Below are positions 1 through 12,606 of a DNA stretch of 64,000 nt, piece by piece. This DNA comes from Cichorium intybus (Eukaryota > Streptophyta > Magnoliopsida > Asterales > Asteraceae), in assembly GCA_023525715.1 (NCBI GenBank), contig CM042016.1:82852882-82916881 (forward strand), read 5' to 3'. The notes beneath the pieces were generated by a model. The model saw only the letters and a program-made list of their open reading frames with translations. It was not told where the DNA came from and searched no databases. The translations under genes were made by a program, and so were the position numbers. Each line of letters opens with the position of its first letter. The stretch's first letter is position 1.

Positions 1-1989
1 GCAAACAATATCCTTTCAGATTTGTTTCAGTTCTATTGAGAGCGTTTCTTTCAAAATCAATCATATGACTCTAAGTTTCGCTTCACTCAACTCATTCTTG
101 CTCAAAATATAGGTACAATTCTATCTATGTTGTTATCCTTTGATGATTCAATTACTCCAACTGGTTCTTAGGCCAGGTGTAAAATCAGTCAAATTATCAC
201 ATAGATCGAGTCTTGCCCTTAGGTTCTCTTATTTGGTAGCAATCGGGCTCACCATTGCTTCCAAGTAGTAGGATTTCTTATCTGTACCAACCTAGTGTTT
301 TACCACTAATCGATATGTCACCCAGATCATAACACTTTATGATGGTGACTTATACTACTGGTCTGCAAAGAGAAGGGTATGTCAGGTTTAACGAGAATCC
401 GATCCCTGGTCAAATCTTAATGGTGACTAGAGGTTCTTTCATTTGGCTGATCCTTGAACTCCTTTAGGATCTCTCTTGCTCCACTATTTCCTTATAATGT
501 GAGTCCTTTCTAAAAGAACTCTTCTTTCATAAGTACTTGTGGCAAGACCAATGAAGTGACATGCTGATCAGGTTCAGGCCAGTCATGAGGTTCGGACGAA
601 CGCTACATGACCCTGGACGCTCTATGTACAAGTGGGGTAAACCCATCTTTACACTTTAGATGGTGTCTGTGTAACCTACTAAGTCTAAGATGTGGTTGGA
701 ATATGGTTTTGTGGTCTGACTGGTTGAACATTTAGTTTTTCGAAATTTATTGGAAGTGTATCTAATACATCAAGGATCGAACTCTTTCGACCAATGCTCA
801 ATCTTCTTCCCCAAGACACATTATAACTATTAATGTTCTTGGAAGAGGATGAACTGTGAAATATTTTCTCAGTTTATGCTTTTTACTCAGACTATGTTAA
901 TCTTCATACTTCCTTTTAAGTCCCTGAACAGTTCAGGGTTTCAATTAATCACTTATTCTGATAAGTGAAGTCATATTTGTCATACTGATTGGCAAATATT
1001 ATGAAGTATAATTAATTGTGGCAGATTCGAGCAATTCACTAATGTGTCAATTGCTTATGATCTTAATGTCTTTTACCTCTCTATCTAAATATATGACTTT
1101 GTTAATCTGTTCAAGATATGCATTCTTCGTTTGACTCTAAGTCAAACGATTCTAAAATCCTTTCCATTAGATCTTTGGGTGATACATTTCTTGCAACAAT
1201 TAAGACTATTAAGAACTCACTTCATCATGTGACTCCAAGTCAAATGATTCCAAAGTCCTGTCCACCTTGATCTTTGGTTGAAGCAATTCTTATTAAAATT
1301 TAACAATCATAAAAACACAATTCATGAATCCAATACACTTTAGATGCATCAACATTCAAGTTATTACCATTAATGCTATTAACACATTAATGTAACATTG
1401 CAAGGATAATTTAAACAACCATAAAATAAAACTTTTATTAAATCATAATTATCCTTACACAATGTAATATATGAAAAACAATGTGATACGCATCTACTAG
1501 TTAATAACAAAATCAAGATATCTAACTAAACTTCAAAACTGCACGAGCTGGTGATCCAATCTGAATATGCTCCTATGCTTCAATGTCCTGCATCCTACCG
1601 AGTCCCTACATACAGAGCAAATATGACAATCACATTTTGTATCAAGGAATTAAGGATCAGGAGTTTTGAGTTTTAGATATATCTGAGTTGCCATACGATT
1701 TAGCTTTGGAGCATCTTCCAATCTTTCTGTGACTGTATCCTACCCTATGGATTCCTAGTTAGAGACATCTCAGAACCGGTCCAGACGATCTAGATCATTT
1801 ATTGATGTGTCTCATCTCTAGACTCAATCCCAAAGTAGCTGGCTTAGTGGAACTATGCATCTCTATGAACGACTCGTATAGAGTCAACATCGAATGCATT
1901 TCCATGATAGTCTTGTCCTGTTTTCCTTTCTTGTACATATGGATGAACAGATCATACTGGCTAGTCAGCGAGTCGAGTTAATGCTCAAC

Positions 1990-2486
1990 TCCCGATTAAT
2001 AGGGTTACCAAGTTTATGCAATTTGCCTATGTATCTCTCAATCATGAGAACAATATGACCGACGCTACTTCTTCCATCTTGCACACTTCAACCACTTTGA
2101 AGATCCTAGTTCGTTCCTTTTCAACCGGCTCTCGGAACCTTTCCTTAACCAGCCGTGCTAAGTCATATAACCCTAAGAATTCGGAATCCCTACGGATGTC
2201 GGGGTCAATGGTCAATTAGCATGAGGCTACGAACTTTTTCGGATTCATCAATCAAGAAGTCATGCTCATCACAAAGCTGTTGTGTGATGCCATGCTTCGG
2301 TGGAACGGGGAGCGGATACTCAATCAAATATGGCTTGCCAGGAAAACCGAGAACCATTCTCCATTTTCGAAGCCATTCTACATAGTTTAGGCCAGTTAGC
2401 CTTTCTATATTTTATAGATACTTTCTGAAACTCTCAGAAATAGGTGTTGGAGGAGGAGTAGGAGAATTGACACTTGTTTTAGAAAT
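1990..2486 (-). pseudogene. gag remnant of element A
   Basis: The minus-strand reading aligns with the open gag of D (42938-43549): the early TSVNSP motif, then LTGLNY, a WL..W motif, a KPYLIE segment and DEHDFLIDES. The start codon has become ATT, there is a stop after the RKYL motif, and the frame shifts after the SLML motif. It would have encoded the nucleocapsid precursor that packages element RNA. It cannot make a product now. Confidence 0.75.
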
Positions 2487-2802
2487 TTATAAAATCATAA
2501 TTTACTAGTTTAATTTAATCCTTTTTTAAATAATTACCCAATTATTATTTAGCAGGACTAAGACCCAAAATGCCCCAACTATGGTGTGAAGAGGGATGCC
2601 GTAATCACAACATAATGGTCATTAAGGTAGATATACTTTTATCAATTTCAATCTCCATGAAATTCATAGATCTGTGAGATTCATTGACCGAAGTCAATGC
2701 CATGTTTAATCTCGGATTATGCTCTTCTATTTGTGACTGAGATGCCGAGGATCACAAATAAGATGTGAATAACAATGCAAATTGCTTGGTAACCTCAATG
2801 TC

Positions 2803-2944
2803 ATTTATCATCTCACATTGATGTGCCGGTTAACCACACACGCTCCATCAACAACGATAAATCATGAGATACCCATTACCACTCTTTATGAGCCCTTATT
2901 AGTGTGCCGATAAACCACACACGCTCCACTAATTTCTCATAAAG
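2803..2944 (-). other. two tandem stem-loops in the leader of element A
   Basis: Two units lie between primer site and gag. One has an outer stem CTTTATGAG (2883-2891) with CTCATAAAG (2936-2944), and inside it TTAGTG pairs with CACTAA around the apical GTGTGGTTTATCGGCAC. The other has ATTTATC/GATAAAT outside, TGATG/CATCA inside and a GGTTAACC apex. The same pair occurs in element E1 and one unit in element B. Seen directly as inverted repeats; an RNA role is inferred. Confidence 0.7.
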
Positions 2945-3163
2945 TGTAATGTGTAATTTCATGGGTTAGCATACTTTTCACATTTTCTAAAGTAACTAGA
3001 TTATGATTAGGGTTCTAGTACTTTTGTCTAATAGCATTATACTTTTAATAAGATTAGGTTCGTCCTATCAAATTCGTTCTGCTAACGACACTTAACTAAT
3101 CAAGGAAGCGGTGGGTGCGAGTGGACACCAATTCAACTGCCATTTTATAGGCAATTTCCTTAT

Positions 3164-3177
3164 CCCCCCCCCCCCCC
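3164..3177. repeat. C14 homopolymer
   Basis: A run of 14 C (G on the element strand) in the leader of A, where related E1 has only a short G-rich stretch. It is probably a slippage expansion and a likely spot for sequencing length error. Confidence 0.85.
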
Positions 3178-3687
3178 TTATAGACCAGTTGCGTGAATGA
3201 GGCATACTAGCGATTTGACTAACTTAATCTTATACATATAGGTGTTAACTTTTAATAATAATATGTATAAGGTGTATTTTAAACATTTTAAATATTTAGG
3301 TTTATCCTTTAAATTTTCGAAATTAAAACAATTTTAACTAAAATTTAAATTAAACCTAAAGTGATTAATGGTTGTCTTTTAATTAACAATTAGTTAAATT
3401 AATTAAATCACATACGGATTAACAAATTAAAAAATTTAATTTAATCATATTCCTTGCACACTAAGTTATCTAAAATAAGGGCCAAGGGTTTTCATTTATT
3501 AAATAATCACATTTACCATAAACAGAAAAACCCTAAAGAGGCTCCTTAATTTTGAAAACTATAGGGTGGAGGCTATTGTTTCTAAAATCCTAGATAGAAG
3601 TCGACACCCTTGAGGTCAAGGGTTTAAATCCAATAAACCCTAAGAACAGTTCTACTATTACAACAATTCAACAGAAAACAGATCTGT

Positions 3688-3699
3688 GCTTTGATACCA
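3688..3699 (-). other. primer binding site of element A
   Basis: On the minus strand this reads TGGTATCAAAGC, complementary to the 3' end of initiator methionine tRNA with one change from the usual TGGTATCAGAGC. It is one base from the LTR end, as in E1 and D. Confidence 0.85.
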
Positions 3700-3700
3700 C

Positions 3701-4432
3701 TGATGGGTTTTATGCAAACAATGAGCTTAAAATCTTAAGTTCACATGCACCCTAATAAAGGATCTATGTTTTCTTAATTGAATCTATAACTAGGAACATA
3801 AGGTATATAATTAAAATTATATTCTAAAAACAATTTAGAATTTCATACCTTCAAGGCTTGGAAGCTAGCACCACAAGTGTCGTGCCTCTAATGGCTCACA
3901 CCCAGAACCAAGCAAGCAAGAAAAACAAGAGAGAAGAAGGGAGGAATCCCTTAGAATGGCGTGGAATATGGGGTGGGGAGGGCGAGTATAACTGCCTTAT
4001 TTAAGATCCTGATATGATAAGGTTTTTATCATATAACTGAATCTACTTATCACTGCCATAAACAGACCTTGTATCTATATGGGGATTTCGAATTCCTTAA
4101 GGCCTAAGCCTTAGAATTTGTCCAACCCATAATACAAACCCTAATTTTCCATTGCTCAACTATTGAACAATTACAATTCAGCCCATGTACTTTTAATTAA
4201 TCTAACTAATCCCAAAATTAATTTTAAATTAATTTCTGACTAATCATTAATTAAATATTATGATTTCTAATTAATATATTATTCTCATAATATGTTAACA
4301 AATCATATTTCTCTCTCTCTTTAAGTTATCTTCTCCTCTGCTAGGTTTTGAGGGCAACCCAAAAGGAGTGTGCTGATATCAATTCAAGTGTATTTCTAAC
4401 TTATAGTCAAGGCTTAGACACCTAATCCGACA
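3701..4432 (-). repeat. 5' LTR of element A
   Basis: 732 bp running from TG to CA. Limits are set by the primer site at 3688-3699 and by the match of the far end to the LTR starts of E1 and F. It contains the family-shared stretch around AGGGCAACCCAAAAGG near 4350. Confidence 0.85.
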
Positions 4433-4548
4433 CCTTTAAACGTTAGTTAATGTAAAAATAGTTATGAACGAAATGAAAGTCTTGAATGTTTTAAGAAAAT
4501 ACATCATAAATTACAGTGAAATCATTCCTAATTCACCAATAAGAAATA

Positions 4549-5767
4549 TCATTTTTGTTCATCCAGTAGCTTTGTGAAAATATCAGCAAGTTGTTGATAA
4601 GTCGGAATGTACATCAGCTCAATCTTTTCCTTTTGAATGATATCTTTGATGAAATGATGTCTGATATCAATGCTCTTGGTCTTTGAGTGTTGAACTGAGT
4701 TTTGAGAAATGAGAATGACACTCGAATTGTCACAATAGATGGGGTCTTGGTGAAGAAGAACCCATAATCCATCAGCTGATTTTGAATCAAAGCACTTGAG
4801 CATAGCACCATCCAGCAGCAACATATTCAGCTTCAGCAGTTGACCATGCCACTGATGTTTGCTTCTTACTCGACCAGATGATCGGGCGATTTCCCAGTAA
4901 CTGAAAACCACCTGAAGTGCTTTTGTGATCTAATGAACATCCTGCAAAGTCAGAGTCACTGAAACCAACTAAGTCAAAGTTTGACTCACAAGGATACCAT
5001 AGTCCAGAGATGGAGTTTGCTTGAGATAGCGAAATATTCTCTTCACAACGTTAAGATGGGACTCCTTTGGACAGGCTTGAAAATGAGCACACATGCTGGT
5101 AGCAAACACAATATCAGGGCGACTGGCAGTGAGATAAAGCAGGCAGCCAATCATGCCTCTGTAAAGAGATGCATTCACATCAACCCCTAATGGATCAGCT
5201 GAGAGATGAACATAAGTACTCATGGGAGTCTTGGCTGCTTTACAATCAGCAAACGAGAACTTTTTCGACATATCCAGAACATATTTACTTTGGCTGATGA
5301 AGATGCCTTGAGAAGATTGTTTAACTTAAACACCCAAAAAGAATGATAGCTCGCCCATCATACTCAATTCAAACTTGGAAGACATAAAAGCAGCAAATTC
5401 TTCACTTAGCTTGTCATTTGTTGACCCAAAGATGATATCATCTACGTAAACTTGAGCAAGAATTAAGTTATCCCCTGATTTCTTCATGAAGGTGTTGCCA
5501 ATGGCACCTCGATGATATCCCTTTTCAAGTGAATACGCAATCAGGGTGTCATACCATGTCCTGGGTGCCTATTTTAGACCATATACTGCATTGTCAAACT
5601 GAAATACATGATTAGGGAATTTTATACTTTGGAAGACTGGGGTTTTTTAAGATACACTTCTTGTGGAAGATCCCTATGGAGAAAGGCAGTCTTGACATCC
5701 ATCTGAAACACCTTGAACTTCATGAATGAGGCATAAGCGAGAAATATCCTAATGGCTTCAAGATGTG
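4549..5767 (-). pseudogene. RT and RNase H region of element C
   Basis: The minus strand contains the RT active-site motif YVDDI near 5440, followed by FELSMMGELSFFLG, ADCK.AKTPMST, SRPDIVFATS and RIFRYLKQTP. The RNase H end carries IDIRHHFI and QQLADIFTK, which close Copia polyproteins, near 4560-4680. The region is split by stops and frame changes, for example after SFFLGV near 5325 and between 4911 and 4969. Its ancestor copied element RNA into DNA and degraded the RNA. Confidence 0.8.
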
Positions 5768-7624
5768 CTATAGGGGCAAAATTTTCATCATAATCAAGTC
5801 CTTCCTGCTGAGTAAATCCCTGAGCAACCAGCCTAGCCTTGTTCCTGACAAAAATTCCATCTTGTTCCGGAACACCCAGTATGTTCCAACAATTGTCTTA
5901 CCCTGAGGATGAGGAACCACGGTCCACACTTTATGTCTTTGAAACTCATGCAGCTTGTCCTGCATTGCCTTAATCCAATCAACATCTTTTAGGGCATTAT
6001 CCACTTTCTTGGGTCCCGTAAGAGAGACAAAGTTGACGTAAAGACAAAAGTTACTGGAGACTTTTTTTCGAGTACGAACCCCTGATGACACATCCTCGAT
6101 GACTTGAGAGATGGGATGGTCCTTGACATTTCGAAGTAGATGAGTACTTGATTCAGTGCCTCCATCAGCATCAGGTTTTATTACCTTTGGATCGAGTTCA
6201 GCGGCTGAATTGAGAGAAGAAGAAGGATCAGAGCTTGAGGGGTTCTTAGTGTGGGGTGAATTTTCAATGGATGGTGAAACGATAGGCTCGATTAGAGAGG
6301 GAGTTTGAGGAAATGGTGGAGAATCAAGAGATGTTGAGGAGATGGGAGTAAGAAGTTCTTCCAGGATTAAGGATTCACGGATTTCATGTTGATGAGGAAA
6401 GGTTGATTCATCAAAACAAACATGAATTGATTCGATCACCCTTCTTTTGGACACATCGAAGATTTTGAAGGCCTTTGAAATTGAAGAGTACCCCAGAAAT
6501 ATGCCATAGTCAGATTTAGCTTCGAACTTTGACTGATGCTCACCTTGTTTCCAGATAAAACATGCACAACCAAAAGCATGAAAATAAGAGATATCAGGTT
6601 TACGACCTTTCAGCATCTCATATGCTGTTTTTCCATGCCTCTTAACAATGATGGACCGATTTTGAGTAAAACAAGCAGTGTTGATAGCTTCAGCCTAGAA
6701 AGAGATAGGAAGACCAGCATCAACCACCATGGTTCATCCAACTTCAATTAAAGTACAATTCCTTCTCTCAACTATGCCATTTTGCTCAGGAGTTCGAATA
6801 GCTGCAAAGTTTTGAAGAATACCCCTTTTTTCACAGAATGACTCAAGAGTCTGATTTCTAAATTTAGTGTCGTGATCATTTCTCAGCTGCTTCACCTTAT
6901 GATCGTACAGTACCTCCGATTGTTTGATGAGTGAGATAAGCTCAGGGGCAGCATCACTTTTGTTTCTTAAGAACATGACCCATAAACGAGAAAACTCATC
7001 AACAATGACCATTGAGTATTTCTTACCAGCGAGAGAAGCCACATAAACAGGGCCAAAAATATCCATATGAAGTAAGCTAAAAGAAGATTGGATGGAAGAA
7101 CATTGTTTAGATTTGAAAGAGGACTTGGCCTGTTTACCTTTTTCAAATGCTGAGCAGACTTTATCCTTGACAAAGTTCATCTTGGGAAGACCTCGAACGA
7201 GTTGATGATTTGAGATCTTGGAGATGTTCTTGAAGTTCAGATGGGATAATCGTTTATGCCACAGCCAGTTGACATGAGACTGGGCACGAGAAAAGAAACA
7301 ACTCTTCAGGGTCTGATCAGGTGAGAACATGTTGAGGATGTAGATTTCATCACATCTTTTGGCAGTGAGAATCACTTCTTTAGCAGCAAGAAGGATATTT
7401 CCTTCTTTTTTGTTGAACAAAACTTCATAATCAGTATCGCACAGCTGATTGATCAATATGAGATTGTGCCTTAAACCTTTAACATACGAAACGTTAGAAA
7501 ATTGTACAGATATACATTTGATGGTGCCATAGCCTTTGGTGTGTCCTTTTCTATTTTCACCATATGTAACCACAGGGCCTTCCTTCTTGACAAAATCATC
7601 CAGCAGGGACTTGTATCCAGTCAT
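5768..7624 (-). pseudogene. integrase region of element C
   Basis: The 296-residue open piece 6734-7624 has the pre-integrase motif WLWHKRLSHLNF, a GKQAKSSFK stretch, LLHMDIFGP (first catalytic Asp), LRNDHDTKF (second Asp) and RTPEQNGIVERRN (catalytic Glu). The next piece, 5768-6616, begins at LKGRKPDISYFHAFGC, the integrase C-terminal part, and runs through a low-complexity Ser/Pro spacer to the RT start. A stop separates the two pieces near 6700. A Cys is lost in the zinc-binding part (CSAFEKGK where C..C is usual). Confidence 0.8.
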
Positions 7625-8600
7625 ATGATGAGAGCATCCGCTGTCTAGGTACCAAATATTTTCATGACCCTGCAGTTACTAACACCCTAATTAGACAACT
7701 TAGTGAACCCATTTGTAAATGGGTTTGAGACAAGAAAGAATATCATAACATTTAGTGGGAAGACAATTCAATGAGTTTTCCCTTTTGGTCCATTTACTGC
7801 AGCGAGTAGCAGTATTTTGTTTTCTACTTGTTCTGGTCTCAAAATCGCATTGGTCAGCCTTATGAGATGAATCACCACATCTATAGGATGTCCTGATGGG
7901 TTTTGATTTTTTATTTTTTGATAATTTTAGTTTATTGTACACTTTAGAAAAGTTAGAACCCTTTTTGTTCACATTAGGATCAGCATCAGACATGGTTCTG
8001 ATGGGATCTTCAAGCACAATATTGGAGACATTGTGAAATTCACCATTAGAGATAGGAAATTTTACAAGATTTTCCACACTAACACTGATATTCTCTTGTT
8101 CAGATCCTTTCACAAAGGGATCAATAGCACTGATTCGAGTGTTAAGAGTAATATCACATTTATGACTAACACTGTAATGTTTGTCAATAAGTTCATATTT
8201 CTTTTGAAATCCAGGAGAAACAAATTTGTTTTTGAAGTCATGAATTAGTTCTCCTTAGAAGGAAAAAGCTGGTTCAGTTTCAATGTGTTTGAAAATGTCA
8301 ACTGTTGATTCAAAGTCTCCACCGAGAATCTTTGTGGCTTGAAAAGAGATTTGATCATTAATAAGTTTTGAAACTCTGTGATGAGAATGTGTCCAATTTT
8401 TAATGATCGGTTGCATTCGATTAGATTCATTTTCAACAAGTTGTTTTTCCTTAGCCATGGATTTATTTGAAAGGCTGAGACCACGACACTCAAGTTTAAG
8501 TTTTGGAATTATTAGATCCTTTTGTTTGGTTTCATTGACTAAGCATTTGTTTTCTTGTTTTAGGTGATGTTTTGCACGATTAGAATTATGAAGACCAAGT
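7625..8600 (-). pseudogene. zinc knuckle and protease region of element C
   Basis: The protease active-site motif WYLDSGCSHHMTG reads on the minus strand around 7625-7665. The nucleocapsid zinc knuckle is SYRCGDSSHKADQC in the frame of 7700-8113. It is a CCHC knuckle whose first Cys has become Ser. Several frame breaks follow upstream. Confidence 0.7.
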
Positions 8601-9128
8601 CACAAATACTCAAACGCTTTCATTTTTTCATTAATAGAATCTTAACAAAATTGTTAACTTGATACACTGAAGAGGAGTTCTAGACATTAGCTAAACTTTC
8701 TTGTGCAGCACGAGACATGTCAGCATCAAAAGTGCTGGTGCTGCTGATTGACTCTTCAGTAACCTCTTTAGTAACAGCCATGAGACAAACATTCTTGTTC
8801 TCATCATCATCAGAGGACTTAGCTTCCTCTTCCCACTACTCCTTTTCTTCTTCAACTATCAAAACTTTTTATCCCAAATTTTGCCTCTTTAGGGAGGCCA
8901 CCAGATGTTTGTACTTAACTTCATATGATTCGTCTTTTGAGTCACTCTTCTTCTACTTGCAATTCTTGAAAAAATGCTCAGTACTTCCTCGTTGAAGCAC
9001 TTCCTATCGTTCTTTCTGTCGGCACTTGTGAATTTTTGAGCATCAGTGTTTGCCTTCCTGAAACCAGAGGGATTAGACTTGAAACCAATGGAGTTTTTCT
9101 TAAAACCATTGCTCTTGTTATCCTTGTA

Positions 9129-9960
9129 CTAATTAAACTGCTTAACAACTAAGGCAACTTGAGAAGCAAGATCAACAAGATGCTTGTATTCCTCGTCATC
9201 AGCATCAAACTCTTCGAATATATCACCGTCACTTTCAGGGAGATCCTTGCTTTTCGAGATAAGACCAGCAGATCTCTTGCGCTGACTGTCACGCATGATT
9301 TCTTTATGCGGATATTTGATCTCTTCATAGCTTTTCAGATTACCAAACAGACTTTGCAAATCCATGGTATGAATCTTCTCGGTATTCTTTAGTACATCAA
9401 CATGATGCTCCCACTTCTCATCGAGAGAATCAAGGAACTTAAGAACCAGGACTGTATCATGCTTGATAATATTGAACCTCCTCTTATAATTGATCAGAAA
9501 ATTAAAAAGGTTAAATTTTTGGGTGACAGTTTCATTTTACACGCAAAGAAATGCTCGTATTTACGATTCAGTGAGTTTTCTTGAGTAGCCCTTACTTCAG
9601 CAGGGCCTTTAAAGGCAACTGTAAGGGTATCTCCTTGGCAGACACATAACTTAATATGAGATGATATATATCATATGGAAGAGAATTACCAATGGCAGCT
9701 CTAGCACGAATATCGAGATTCACCAGTTTCTTGTCGTCGTCGGTATACTCATGTACTGGTGTTTTCTTTCTTTCATTAGGAACACCATATTTTGTGACAA
9801 TAAAAGTTAGGGTGTAAGGGCCATCCTTGAGGATTAAAGGCATATTGTAGTCCATAGTTTCAAGGACCATGAGAGCTTTTCTTTTCAACTTGGGGAAATA
9901 GTTAACATCGAAGGGTGGGATCTTGTTACCATAGGTAGAGGAAAACGAAGAAGAAGGCAT
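9129..9960 (-). pseudogene. gag N-terminal region of element C
   Basis: The open piece 9592-9960 starts 24 bp from the primer site and has NKIPPFDVNYFPKLKRKA, DYNMPLILKDGPY and a later ARAAIGNSLPYDIYH, the layout of UBN2-type Copia gag. A second piece (9129-9365) has an acidic, SDGDIFEEFD-rich stretch that would follow it. The two are in broken frames. The ancestor formed the virus-like particle. Confidence 0.75.
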
Positions 9961-9984
9961 TGTTCTTGTGAAGAATAGAAACCT

Positions 9985-9996
9985 GCTCTAATACCA
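9985..9996 (-). other. primer binding site of element C
   Basis: Minus strand TGGTATTAGAGC, one change from the iMet site, two bases from the LTR start at 9999. Confidence 0.85.
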
Positions 9997-9998
9997 GT

Positions 9999-10339
9999 TG
10001 TTGAAACACAAACAAGATCAAACACACAAGAACATATAATTCACACAAAAAAACGATATATTGATCTCACATATAGATCTTGATAATTGTATATCGGTAA
10101 CTTACAAGAACCCTAGCCGCTATACTTTATACTAAGGTATAAACATCGTATATGGAGTATACCTACATATTAGGGATAACCCCCAACTATAAACCAGATA
10201 ATTATGGCAACAAGATAATTACAAATAATACAAAATTAAACATGTTTCACGCTGCATTTGATGATAAGACACTGATGTAGCTTGGCAGCGTGTGACCCAC
10301 TTTGACACTCATCAGATTCATGTGTTGATCAGCCCAACA
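9999..10339 (-). repeat. 5' LTR of element C
   Basis: 341 bp. On the minus strand it starts TGTTGGGCTGATC and ends at the primer site. The outer limit is where the gag reading of B breaks off. The following ctact (10340-10344) would be one TSD copy; the other is outside the window. Confidence 0.85.
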
Positions 10340-10344
10340 CTACT

Positions 10345-10764
10345 GCCTTCTTCCAGCTTGCACCCTACAACTTCTTTAATGATTATACTTTGCTTTTGCC
10401 TAACTGGCTCTTGGAACTTTTCCTCAAGGAGACTAGCTATCTCGTATGGACCAAGAAACTCGAAATCCCTGAGGATCTCGGGGTCAATAGTCAATAGCAT
10501 GAGGCAACGAACTTCTTCAGATTCATCAATGAGGAAGTCATGTTGATCATTGACTTCCTTTGTAGTGCCATGTAGAGGTAGTATAGGGAGGGGAATCTCA
10601 ATCAGATATGACTTTCCTTCGTATTTGAGAACAATTCTCCAAGTGTGAAGCCAGTCCAAGTAGTTCAGACCGGTAAGCTTATCTATATCAAGCAGATACT
10701 TCTTAAAGCTTTCAGAGATAGGTGATGGAGGAGAAGGAGGAGAATTAACACTTGCTTCAGACAT
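10345..10764 (-). pseudogene. gag of element B, cut by element C
   Basis: Open from its ATG at 10764 (MSEASVNSPPSPPSPISESF) through LTGLNYLDWLHTW, KYEGKSYLIE, DFLIDESEEVRCLMLLT and EEGSSV, where the LTR of C begins. It shares most residues with the D gag (42938-43549), so this half was intact when C arrived. The capsid precursor is truncated at about 140 residues. The last few codons of the open frame belong to the C LTR. Confidence 0.85.
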
Positions 10765-11138
10765 CTATAAAACCAGAAATTTAGTTAGTTTAATTTTACT
10801 CCGTTTAAACAATTACGCAATTATTATTTAACAAGGCTAGGATCCAAAATCTTCCAGTTATGATGTGAAGAAGGATGTCGTAATCACAAGATAATGGTCA
10901 TTAAGGTAGATAAAACTATTTATCAATTTCAGTCTCTATGAAATTCCTAGATCTTTAAGATTCATTGACTAAAGTTAATGACATGTTAATCTCGGTTATG
11001 CTCATCTCTTATCCATGACAGGGATGTCATGGATCATGGATCAGACGATGAATAGAACATGCAAAAACTGAGTGATCCCTAGCTCAAGATACGCTTGAGA
11101 ATCACGAGTGCCACATCACCTTCAACTATGACCTAGAC

Positions 11139-11169
11139 TGACGTACCGGTTAACCACACAGCTCCGTCA
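11139..11169 (-). other. leader stem-loop of element B
   Basis: TGACG (11139-11143) pairs with CGTCA (11165-11169), enclosing the GGTTAACC apex. Compared with TGATG/CATCA in E1, the changed pair is compensated on both sides. Only one unit is present here. Confidence 0.65.
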
Positions 11170-11874
11170 ACAGATCATAAAAAAATGTGTGTTTTTCATG
11201 GGTAGCATATGATTCACATTTTAATTTAATTAAAACAGGACTTTTGTTCTAATACTTTTAAGTTAATACTTTTTAACTTGTAAACATTGCCCTGTCAAAC
11301 CCTTTTGGTAACTCCTGTATGCAAAATGTGACAGGCGGTGAGGGTCATAGACAATAAATGTCATATAAAAACCGACCTCATTAGAATTTATAAGAATTCT
11401 CCTTCAAACCTTCAAACACATTTAAAGTGGGTGAGCCTAGTCATGGTTTGACCAATGTTGTAATTTAAGTTTTAATATATAATTAATAGAATGTAAGTTC
11501 ATCAATTAATTTTAAACAATCTAAAATTTAAATTCATCAATTAATTTTATTAAACTCATTTAATAATTAATAGAATGTAAGTTAAATTAAAAGGAAGCAG
11601 TTTAGGCATGAAGGCACTTAAGGAAACTATGCAAATTAGAAAACTTGCAAGGCAAGCAAGGGTTTGTAAACCCTAGCCATCAAAACCCTATGGAGGCTCC
11701 TAAGCCCTTCAAAAATTTCGACTACCACTTATTCCATAACACAAATCAGGATAAATTCATAACTTGCAATTTTCAGGAATTGATCTAGCATAATACCCTA
11801 TGTTTTTCGAAAAGTAGGAAAAACAATTCATAATTCAAGTTTTGATCTAATGTGCATGCAACCTAAGAACAGAG

Positions 11875-11886
11875 GCTCTGATACCA
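11875..11886 (-). other. primer binding site of element B
   Basis: Minus strand TGGTATCAGAGC, the exact iMet primer site, one base from the LTR end at 11888. Confidence 0.9.
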
Positions 11887-11887
11887 C

Positions 11888-12606
11888 TGCTGGTATTTAA
11901 ACATATTAACAAGAACAATCATGCAGCAGAAGAGAAAAACATATCAAATCCCATAAACTAAGCTAATTATCAAACAGGAATCATCAAGTTCATAATCAGG
12001 ATCATATGTTCTAAGCAATTGCGTCAACAACAAGATGAATTATGAATTCATACATTTGTTTGGATGTAAGGATCCAAACCAGAATCCCTCTAATGACTCA
12101 CACCCAAGAACACCAGAAGAACAAACAGACATAACTCCTTCTTGCTTGAAGAAATCGATCTAGAAACCCTTGGAAAGGGTTATGGATTTCGAAAAAAATG
12201 AGGGAGAATGAGAAGGGAGAGGCGGCGGCTCCTTTGGAGGGATTGGGATGCCCCTTAGGGTTTGACCCCAAGGCCTCTATTTATAATGGAAGGCACCTAG
12301 GGTTCCAAACTTAAGGAGCTTTCAAGCGGCCTCACCCCCTGGACTTGTTTCTATTAATTAAACATTTAATTAATTACAATCCAGTCATCCTAATTAATAT
12401 CTATAAATTAACTTCAAATTAATTTATCAGTTAATTTCTGATTCAATTTCTAATTAATGTATTTCTCAATAAATTAATAAACTAATCATTCCTCTTTATT
12501 TTCTACTACCGTTTGTTTTTACTAGGCCGTGAGGGAAACCCAAAAGGACCCTACTATTATTAGAAATATCACCACAAATTAATGACATTGGGCACTATTT
12601 CCATCA
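11888..12606 (-). repeat. 5' LTR of element B
   Basis: 719 bp. Minus-strand start TGATGGAAATAG matches the D LTR start TGTTGGAAATATG, and its inner end abuts the primer site. It contains the AGGACCCTACTATTATTAG stretch shared with D. Confidence 0.85.

Larger units (their letters stand above)
1..4432 (-). mobile_element. Copia element A (family 1), minus strand, 3' part outside window
   Basis: Read on the minus strand the order is 5' LTR (3701-4432), iMet primer site, about 1.2 kb leader, decayed gag and decayed pol, then the window edge. The LTR begins like those of E1 and F (TGTCGGATTAGGTGTC against TGTTGGATTAGGTGTC). Positions 1-100 match, reversed, the E1 internal sequence near 25500-25590, so the missing 3' end should lie less than about 3 kb outside. 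The element sits in the 3' region of element C. The 5 bp next to the LTR (4433-4437, ccttt) would be one half of its TSD. Pol has no long open frame. It is a dead copy that can only have moved with proteins from a relative. Confidence 0.85.
4433..10339 (-). mobile_element. Copia element C (SIRE/Tork-like), minus strand
   Basis: Minus-strand order is 5' LTR (9999-10339), primer site, gag, zinc knuckle, protease, integrase, RT and RNase H, the normal Copia order. It is inserted in the gag of element B at 10339/10340, where the gag reading stops abruptly at a TG...CA LTR end. Element A was later inserted past its RNase H, so its 3' LTR is outside the window. Integrase and RT motifs (LSHLNF, WYLDSGC, FELSMMGELSFFLG) resemble the SIRE/Tork branch; the lineage is inferred. 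Stops and frame breaks throughout show it is dead. Confidence 0.85.
10340..12606 (-). mobile_element. Copia element B (family 2), minus strand, 5' part
   Basis: Comprises 5' LTR (11888-12606), primer site (11875-11886), 1.1 kb leader with one stem-loop and the first 140 codons of gag, cut by element C. The LTR and gag match element D. The rest of B must lie on the far side of C and A, outside the window. Flanking tatat (12607-12611) would be one TSD copy. Confidence 0.85.
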